Assembly: GCA_937995875.1 (NCBI GenBank)
Contig: CALKIW010000025.1
Span: 1 to 5,306 of the forward strand
Source: an uncultured Bacteroidales bacterium
Lineage (GTDB): Bacteria > Bacteroidota > Bacteroidia > Bacteroidales > Bacteroidaceae
DNA: 5,306 nt
Direction of reading: 5' to 3'
Position numbers and translations under genes: made by a program. Shown here piece by piece: positions 1 through 3,927 of this stretch (position 1 is its first letter; each line of letters begins with the position of its first letter). The notes beneath the pieces are model-generated. The model did no database searches. It had not been told where the DNA came from and saw only the letters and a list, made by a program, of their open reading frames with translations.

Positions 1-425
1 AAGCGAAATATTTCGGTTTCTTTGCCGGCTTGTACCTGTGACCATGAATTGTCCTTCTTGTTATATATAAAGCTAACTTCTTCGCCGGTAGGCAGCAAAA
101 TGTCATAGCCATCGGCTTTGGTCGTAACTGCATAATATTTTCCATCCTGTCCCATCACTTGTTTGGTGGTGCCCACTTTCATAGCCATAGGATTAGTTCC
201 TGACCAGAACTCTATAGTGTTGAGGACAAGAACGTCTGCAACAGAGCTGACGGCATAGGCCGGTGAAATAACGAGGAAAATAATCTCATTGAGAAACTTG
301 TTGTTTGTCGCATTCTTGTTCCAAGATGCTAATTTGTTGAATAATGCAAAAGAACCAACACAAGAACTTGCGAAGAAAGAGCAAGCCACAAGACATGCAG
401 CTACTGATAAATACTTGATTTTCAT
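1..425 (-). CDS. DUF3332 family lipoprotein, 3' end cut by the window edge
   Basis: The minus strand from the ATG at 425-423 stays open for 141 codons to the left edge, so the C-terminus is missing. The N-terminus is a lipoprotein signal: K2 and K4, a hydrophobic stretch (about residues 6-19), then A19-S20-S21-C22, with C22 the likely lipidated cysteine. The mature part matches my memory of DUF3332: GSF at 24-26, W35-N36, KFLNEIIFL at 43-51, a hydrophobic segment around 48-68, and LNTIEFWSGTNP at 68-79. The 48-68 stretch could be a membrane-associated helix. The later part (about 83-141) looks like a beta-rich tail with charged and polar residues. The family is uncharacterised and is presumed to be a cell-envelope lipoprotein. 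There is no Shine-Dalgarno sequence, as is usual in Bacteroidetes. The upstream minus-strand lipoprotein gene is 322 bp away with a likely terminator between, so this gene is probably transcribed on its own. Family assignment rests on recognised motifs, not on a search. Confidence 0.85.
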   Translation of the reverse strand, partial: MKIKYLSVAACLVACSFFASSCVGSFALFNKLASWNKNATNNKFLNEIIFLVISPAYAVSSVADVLVLNTIEFWSGTNPMAMKVGTTKQVMGQDGKYYAVTTKADGYDILLPTGEEVSFIYNKKDNSWSQVQAGKETEIFR

Positions 426-454
426 ACCTATAGTTTTAATTAATAAATAATTGA

Positions 455-468
455 TTGTAAATTTACAA
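455..468. promoter_or_regulatory. 14-bp perfect palindrome upstream of the DUF3332 gene
   Basis: TTGTAAATTTACAA is a perfect inverted repeat lying 30-43 bp upstream of the DUF3332 start codon. Its position suits an operator overlapping the promoter or early leader. No good TAnnTTTG -7 element with a -33 partner was found nearby; AATATTTG (minus strand, 473-466) has one mismatch. The region is very A/T-rich, so chance palindromes are more likely here than elsewhere. Confidence 0.3.
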
Positions 469-584
469 ATATTTTATTACAAATCGTGAAAAAGTAATGA
501 TTTTAACACTATTGAAGTCTATTGTGGAATTATATTGAATATTATAAATAGAATTGTTTTCCAACAATAGCATAGCTATACTTT

Positions 585-701
585 ATGGAAGCACACGTTA
601 TAAAAAGACGTTATCGTTTTGGGCCGAAAGGAAAGCGGGGGATTGCAAATAAGAAAAGTCCTTATCCTGCATTGGAGGCAGGACAAAGACGATATGTGTG
701 A
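585..701 (+). CDS. Doubtful 38-codon small basic ORF
   Basis: ATG at 585-587 to TGA at 699-701 encodes a 38-residue peptide rich in lysine and arginine: KRRYRFGPKGKR spans residues 7-18 and QRRYV ends it. I do not recognise it. It has no Shine-Dalgarno sequence (uninformative in this group) and no clear -7 element upstream. Its 3' half coincides with the hairpin at 658-690, which is better explained as a minus-strand terminator. The basic composition could simply reflect reading purine-rich DNA in this frame. It may be a real small protein, a remnant, or chance. Confidence 0.15.
   Translation: MEAHVIKRRYRFGPKGKRGIANKKSPYPALEAGQRRYV
651..690 (-). terminator. Hairpin with T-rich tail, likely terminator of the 748-1440 gene
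   Basis: Read on the minus strand, 690 to 658 folds into an imperfect hairpin: GTC/GAC outer pairs, two A-T pairs, then TCCTGC/GCAGGA around a 7-nt loop, making 11 pairs with two single mismatches. It is followed at once by TTTTCTT (657-651). This is the form of a Rho-independent terminator, and it lies 57 bp past the stop codon of the minus-strand lipoprotein gene. The mismatches and the interrupted T tract lower confidence. On the plus strand no T tract follows it, so it should work in one direction only. Confidence 0.45.
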
Positions 702-703
702 AA

Positions 704-739
704 GTGATTAGGTAGTGTATCACCTAAATAGTCCCTAAT
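704..739. repeat. Overlapping alternative inverted repeats
   Basis: Several short complementary arms share sequence here. TTAGGT (708-713) pairs with ACCTAA (722-727). ATTAGG (707-712) pairs with CCTAAT (734-739). GTGAT (704-708) pairs with ATCAC (719-723). These pairings exclude one another. The block starts 9 bp past the lipoprotein gene stop on the minus strand. There is no T tract after it, so it is not an obvious intrinsic terminator. It may be a structured 3' UTR or the remnant of a small element end. Confidence 0.35.
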
Positions 740-747
740 ATAAAAAA

Positions 748-1440
748 TCAAAATGGTACGACTGGTTTCCAAAAATCGCTGATTTGATTGAGCTTCAAGT
801 TCTTTTTCCAAACATTAGTTTTTATAAAATGCTCTTCATAAATAGCCCTGTCCCGCTCAGGATAAATATTACCTTGCCAATATTGCCTCAATTCAGCAAC
901 TTTGACGAGGCGTCCATTGGTGCATACATATTTGGCATATTTATTCTCTGCAGCAGAAACATGCCCCCTTGAAAGAATACACTTGTATTTGTCGCTGATT
1001 TTTGGATTAGGAATATCTCTGAATTCTTCTATTTTGTCATAATGTTCTGTTTCAGGATTCCACACACAAGCATCAAAATATTCTGTGCCTGAAGCTCCAA
1101 AACTGCCCAAATAAAACAACACGTCTTCTTTTATTCCGTCAAAGTTCAAATCAGTCAATAGACAACTATCAATACGTTCTCCATTTGGTACAAAATCATC
1201 GTTCTCAGGATATTTGTATCCGAAACGATGAATGGTCTTGTCTCCACGTTTAATAATCACTCCATAATCAACATCGTCAACCTCATGCTCTATAATAAGT
1301 CTTAGAGTGTCATCATTACTTTTCATAGAAGAATCTGAGGTTGCTGCATACTGTGGAACACATTTCGTTTTATTCTCAGTGCATCCCAATAGTAAAAGAG
1401 AACTACAAAAAACGAGTAGAGTTACATGTGATTTTTTCAT
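748..1440 (-). CDS. Lipoprotein of unknown function with an EF-hand-like calcium-loop motif
   Basis: The protein has 230 residues if it starts at the ATG at 1440-1438. An in-frame ATG further upstream (1506) would put 22 odd residues before a perfect lipoprotein signal and would overlap the -7 element at 1466-1473, so the inner start is preferred. The signal is K2-K3, a hydrophobic core, then L17-L18-G19-C20, with C20 the lipidation site. The mature chain begins with a polar linker (about 21-45). Residues 97-106 carry D97-x-N99-x-D101-G102-xx-E105-D106, the spacing of EF-hand-like or FG-GAP calcium loops, followed by GSFGASG (112-118) and a YFDACVWN strand (121-128). This resembles beta-propeller-like periplasmic proteins of the XAC2610 type, some of which bind calcium and counter lysozyme-like effectors, but that link is a weak inference. 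C27, C93, C125, C154 and C173 could form disulfides. The gene is divergent from the PD40 gene. Confidence 0.8.
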   Translation of the reverse strand: MKKSHVTLLVFCSSLLLLGCTENKTKCVPQYAATSDSSMKSNDDTLRLIIEHEVDDVDYGVIIKRGDKTIHRFGYKYPENDDFVPNGERIDSCLLTDLNFDGIKEDVLFYLGSFGASGTEYFDACVWNPETEHYDKIEEFRDIPNPKISDKYKCILSRGHVSAAENKYAKYVCTNGRLVKVAELRQYWQGNIYPERDRAIYEEHFIKTNVWKKNLKLNQISDFWKPVVPF

Positions 1441-1465
1441 ACTACTATTTTTAAATTTATGATGA

Positions 1466-1473
1466 CAAATATA
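1466..1473 (-). promoter_or_regulatory. -7 promoter element of the 748-1440 lipoprotein gene
   Basis: On the minus strand 1473-1466 reads TATATTTG, an exact match to the Bacteroidetes -7 consensus TAnnTTTG. It lies 25 bp upstream of the chosen ATG, leaving a leader of roughly 18 nt. No good -33 TTTG is present at 19-21 bp spacing; TTTC at 1500-1497 (23-bp spacing) is the closest. Confidence 0.5.
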
Positions 1474-1656
1474 CATATATTTTTGATATTGTGTAAGAAA
1501 GAACAATTATTTTATACCGCAATATACACCAATGAAAGTCGATGCTTGGGAATATTGAGATAACACATCAAGGACATTATCGAAAAATTAAATAACAACC
1601 CCATAAAGAAAAACGGATTTTTAAAGCCATGAGATATGATGAAGACAAAAATAGTA

Positions 1657-1664
1657 TAACTTTG
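1657..1664 (+). promoter_or_regulatory. Possible distal -7 element for the PD40 gene
   Basis: TAACTTTG matches TAnnTTTG exactly and sits in the context TATAACTTTGC, a form often seen in this group. The best -33 candidate is TATG at 1635-1638 (18-bp spacing), which is weak. If used, it would give a leader of about 110 nt before the PD40 start, or a separate short transcript. Confidence 0.35.
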
Positions 1665-1714
1665 CACTTGCTTATGGAATCCGCCTCCGAAAGTCAACCA
1701 TAATAATATATTCT

Positions 1715-1760
1715 AAAATATTCCGATTTTTCTTTATCTCTCAAAATATTTTCTTTATCT
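1715..1760 (+). repeat. Imperfect tandem repeat forming the PD40 promoter
   Basis: Two copies share AAAATATT at the left (1715-1722 and 1743-1750) and TTTCTTTATCT at the right (1729-1739 and 1750-1760). The first copy has 7 extra bases between the two blocks. The right blocks are part of a 12-bp direct repeat TTTTCTTTATCT at 1728-1739 and 1749-1760, exactly 21 bp apart. The first copy supplies the -33 region and the second supplies most of the -7 element. Confidence 0.55.
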
Positions 1761-1763
1761 TTG
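1733..1763 (+). promoter_or_regulatory. Proximal promoter of the PD40 gene
   Basis: TATCTTTG at 1756-1763 is an exact TAnnTTTG match. TTTA at 1733-1736 lies 19 bp upstream and matches three of four bases of the -33 TTTG. Transcription would start near 1770, leaving a leader of only about 10 nt before the ATG at 1781. Such short A/T-rich leaders without a Shine-Dalgarno sequence are common in Bacteroidetes. Confidence 0.6.
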
Positions 1764-1780
1764 TTTTTAAAATACCGGCT

Positions 1781-2923
1781 ATGAAGAAACTCAAGATATA
1801 TCTTTTCATAACGTTACTGTCTCTATCCGTATCGACAATACATGCCCAACGGGGAAGGGTGAAACCTAAGAAAAAGGTTGCTGCTGTTGAGGAATCTCCT
1901 GAACAGAAATTGTATAAAACAATGTTGCCGACTACAGCAAAAGTTATGTTTATTGACAGTGTTGTAGTAAGTAAGGAGGAGTTTATCTCAAAGTTGCCCA
2001 TCAATAATGCGGCAGGAAAACTGTCAGTGACATATTCCAATAGCAAGGAAATAATGTTAGGACAGTATGAGAACGATTTTGCCGACCGTCGTCTTTGCGC
2101 TAAAGGGGACACGACAGGTACGGCACTCTACAGCCAAGTTTTATTGGGAAATGGTTGGGGTAAACAGAACGCTTTAACTGAAATAAGTGAGGAAGAATAT
2201 CCTTTCCAGAACTTCCCCTTTCTATGTACCGATGGAGTGACCTTGTTTTTTGCTGCCAAAGGTCAAAACAGCATTGGAGGATACGATATTTTTATGACAA
2301 CTTTTGACAGTGATAAGGGAGAATGGTATGCACCGCAGAATTACGGACTACCCTACAACTCTACTGCCAACGATTATTTGCTGGCTATCGACGACTTGGA
2401 CTCCTTAGGATGGTTGGTAACCGACCGCTTTCAGAATGAGGACAGTGTGTGTATCTATACTTTTGTGCCCACTTATCCCCGCTTGGATTTTGCTAATGAG
2501 GACTTAACCCAAAGTGAATTAGAAAACTTAGCCAAGATAAGTGACATTAGCCAAACATGGAGTTTCGGAGATAGACAGAAGGCACTTCATCGAAGGGACG
2601 CCATGATTGCGAGGACAACAGGAACACGATTCGGAGAAAATATGTGCTTTGTCATTAACGACGACCGAATTGTAAGTTCTGTGTCTGATTTTAAATCTGA
2701 GAAAAGCAGAATGCTCTATAAACAGTTGCAGGAATTACATTCCATGATGCAATCAACCCAAGAAGTTCTGGAAGACAAAAGGGAGAGTTTTGCGAAGGTA
2801 AGCAAGGGAGCAAAAGCAGACTTGACGCATGACATACTGCGGTTGGAGAATGAGCTCTCTCATCAAAATGCTGACATAAAATTACTGGAAAAAAAAATCA
2901 GACGACTCGAATTAACACCTTAA
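1781..2923 (+). CDS. Exported PD40 (WD40-like propeller) protein with C-terminal coiled coil
   Basis: A 380-residue protein. The start is supported by a signal peptide: K2, K3 and K5, a hydrophobic core (about 6-18), and a likely cleavage after A22 in IHAQ. There is no lipobox cysteine, so it should be released into the periplasm or beyond. A basic linker follows (24-32). Residues 144-198 hold a PD40-type blade: P146, C149-T-DG (151-152), LFFAA (155-159), GGYDIF (166-171), then W182-xx-P185-x-N187-x-G189, N193 and D198. A second degenerate blade may span 199-230. Residues about 305-377 are charged and heptad-like, predicted as coiled coil. PD40 repeats occur in TolB and in the type IX secretion protein PorE, but this protein lacks an OmpA domain and has far fewer blades than a full propeller. 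The gene is 39 bp ahead of the phosphorylase and is probably co-transcribed with it. Function is unknown; oligomeric envelope scaffolding is a guess. Confidence 0.85.
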   Translation: MKKLKIYLFITLLSLSVSTIHAQRGRVKPKKKVAAVEESPEQKLYKTMLPTTAKVMFIDSVVVSKEEFISKLPINNAAGKLSVTYSNSKEIMLGQYENDFADRRLCAKGDTTGTALYSQVLLGNGWGKQNALTEISEEEYPFQNFPFLCTDGVTLFFAAKGQNSIGGYDIFMTTFDSDKGEWYAPQNYGLPYNSTANDYLLAIDDLDSLGWLVTDRFQNEDSVCIYTFVPTYPRLDFANEDLTQSELENLAKISDISQTWSFGDRQKALHRRDAMIARTTGTRFGENMCFVINDDRIVSSVSDFKSEKSRMLYKQLQELHSMMQSTQEVLEDKRESFAKVSKGAKADLTHDILRLENELSHQNADIKLLEKKIRRLELTP

Positions 2924-2962
2924 AATAATATATCATATAACTATTTAATAAAACAAGCAATT

Positions 2963-3835
2963 ATGGATACTTATATTGCAGAATCAGAATTGATTATTAA
3001 TGGTGATGGCTCTATATTCCATCTTCACCTTCGGCCGGAACAGTTAGCTGACAAAGTAATCCTTGTGGGTGATCCCGGACGCGTAAACTTGGTTGCTTCG
3101 CACTTTGAAAACAAGGAGTTTGAAGTGGAAAGTCGCGAATTTCGCACGGTGACAGGAACTTACAAGGGTAAACGCATTACTGTGGTGAGCACGGGTATAG
3201 GGTGTGACAATATTGACATTGTAGTTAATGAACTCGATGCATTGGCCAACATTGACTTTGAAACTCGTCATGTAAAACCGTCCCTGCGCTCTCTTACGCT
3301 TGTACGTATAGGTACTTGTGGCGGACTGCAGGAATTTACCCCAGTAGGCACTTACATTGCCAGTGAGAAAAGCATCGGATTTGATGGACTGCTTAATTTC
3401 TACGCCGGGCGGAATGAGGTGTGTGACCTTGAATTTGAAGAAGCATTCAAAAAACACATGAATTGGAATCCTCAGAAAGGTGCTCCCTATGTGATCGATG
3501 CCAATAAGGAAGCACTCGATCGCATAGCCTGTGACGATATGGTACGTGGTGTGACTATTGCCTGCGGAGGATTTTATGGACCGCAAGGACGTGAACTTCG
3601 TGTTCCGTTGGCAGATCCCAACCAGAACGCCAAAGTAGAAGCCTTTGAATATAAAGGCCATCGTATCACTAATTTTGAAATGGAGTCTTCGGCTTTGGCC
3701 GGGTTGGCCAAACTTTTGGGACACAAAGCACTGACCTGTTGTATGGTGATAGTCAACCGACGGGTTAAGGAAGCCAACACCGGATATAAAAACTCTATTG
3801 ATGGACTGATTAAAACGGTGTTAGATAGAATTTAA
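2963..3835 (+). CDS. Nucleoside phosphorylase, PNP/UDP family (uridine phosphorylase-like)
   Basis: A 290-residue cytosolic enzyme that should split a nucleoside with phosphate into a base and ribose-1-phosphate for salvage. Motifs in order: GDPGR (36-40, R40 for phosphate), STGIG (76-80) with N83, RIGTCGG (115-121, R115 and T118 matching R91 and T94 of E. coli Udp), Q208-G-R210 (like the base-contacting Q166 and R168 of Udp), and FEMESSAL (238-245) with the ribose-binding E239-M240-E241. The Q-x-R pair favours uridine over purine substrates. It is about 37 residues longer than E. coli Udp, with extra sequence around 97-110 and 165-200. The ATG at 2963 has no Shine-Dalgarno sequence but precedes a well-formed N-terminus. 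It follows the PD40 gene by 39 bp without a promoter match and is closed by the terminator at 3853-3894. Symbol withheld because substrate is inferred. Confidence 0.92.
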   Translation: MDTYIAESELIINGDGSIFHLHLRPEQLADKVILVGDPGRVNLVASHFENKEFEVESREFRTVTGTYKGKRITVVSTGIGCDNIDIVVNELDALANIDFETRHVKPSLRSLTLVRIGTCGGLQEFTPVGTYIASEKSIGFDGLLNFYAGRNEVCDLEFEEAFKKHMNWNPQKGAPYVIDANKEALDRIACDDMVRGVTIACGGFYGPQGRELRVPLADPNQNAKVEAFEYKGHRITNFEMESSALAGLAKLLGHKALTCCMVIVNRRVKEANTGYKNSIDGLIKTVLDRI

Positions 3836-3852
3836 GTTCCTGTTTCATAAAG

Positions 3853-3894
3853 AAAATAGAGCAATGACTCCTTTAAAGAGTCTGCTCTATTTTT
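3853..3894 (+). terminator. Strong intrinsic terminator after the nucleoside phosphorylase gene
   Basis: AAAATAGAGCA (3853-3863) pairs perfectly with TGCTCTATTTT (3883-3893). Inside, GACTC (3866-3870) pairs with GAGTC (3878-3882) around the loop CTTTAAA. The only irregularity is a 2-nt bulge (AT, 3864-3865), giving 16 pairs in all. The stem ends in a run of five T (3890-3894) on the plus strand and a run of four A on the other side, so some minus-strand activity is possible. It begins 17 bp past the phosphorylase stop and ends 33 bp before mnmE. Confidence 0.9.
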
Positions 3895-3927
3895 ATGTTA
3901 ATTAATCTGTAGGCAAAACCACTCATT

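Larger units (their letters stand above)
426..747. other. Spacer between the two minus-strand lipoprotein genes
   Basis: This 322-bp stretch has no convincing protein gene. The part next to the DUF3332 gene (426-584) is strongly A/T-rich and holds a 14-bp palindrome (455-468) and a small hairpin (ATTGTT 553-558, loop TTCC, AACAAT 563-568). From about 585 to 700 the base composition becomes visibly richer in G and C and contains a larger hairpin (658-690). From 704 to 739 there are overlapping inverted repeats. The change of composition inside the spacer suggests that the middle part has a different history from its flanks, for example a decayed element. Confidence 0.6.
1441..1780. other. Divergent intergenic region between the lipoprotein and PD40 genes
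   Basis: This A/T-rich 340-bp region separates a leftward and a rightward gene. It carries a minus-strand -7 element (1466-1473), a plus-strand -7 match (1657-1664), a tandem repeat (1715-1760) and the proximal plus-strand promoter (1733-1763). The stretch 1507-1650 shows no recognisable gene, RNA or repeat. A 61-codon minus-strand frame across 1512-1697 needs a TTG start and has no recognisable features. Confidence 0.6.

Noticed and set aside
553..568. Small hairpin ATTGTT/AACAAT as a terminator
   Set aside because: The stem has only six mostly A-T pairs and no T tract follows on either strand.
1441..1506. N-terminal extension of the minus-strand lipoprotein to the ATG at 1506
   Set aside because: The inner ATG at 1440 gives a textbook lipoprotein signal, and the extension would be encoded across the -7 promoter element.
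1512..1697. A 61-codon minus-strand frame with hydrophobic translation in the divergent region
   Set aside because: It needs a TTG start, and its hydrophobic look is expected from A/T-rich DNA; no family resemblance was seen.
1741..2112. A 123-codon minus-strand frame across the PD40 promoter and signal-peptide region
   Set aside because: It overlaps a well-supported gene and its promoter and has no recognisable family features or promoter of its own.
2889..2897. Run of nine A near the 3' end of the PD40 gene as a phase-variation switch
   Set aside because: A slip of one base in either direction would only swap the last few residues before an early stop, so it would not turn the gene on or off.
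3044..3724. A 226-codon open frame on the minus strand opposite the nucleoside phosphorylase gene
   Set aside because: It lies wholly inside a gene with clear catalytic motifs on the other strand, and its translation shows no recognisable domain; it is an antisense shadow.
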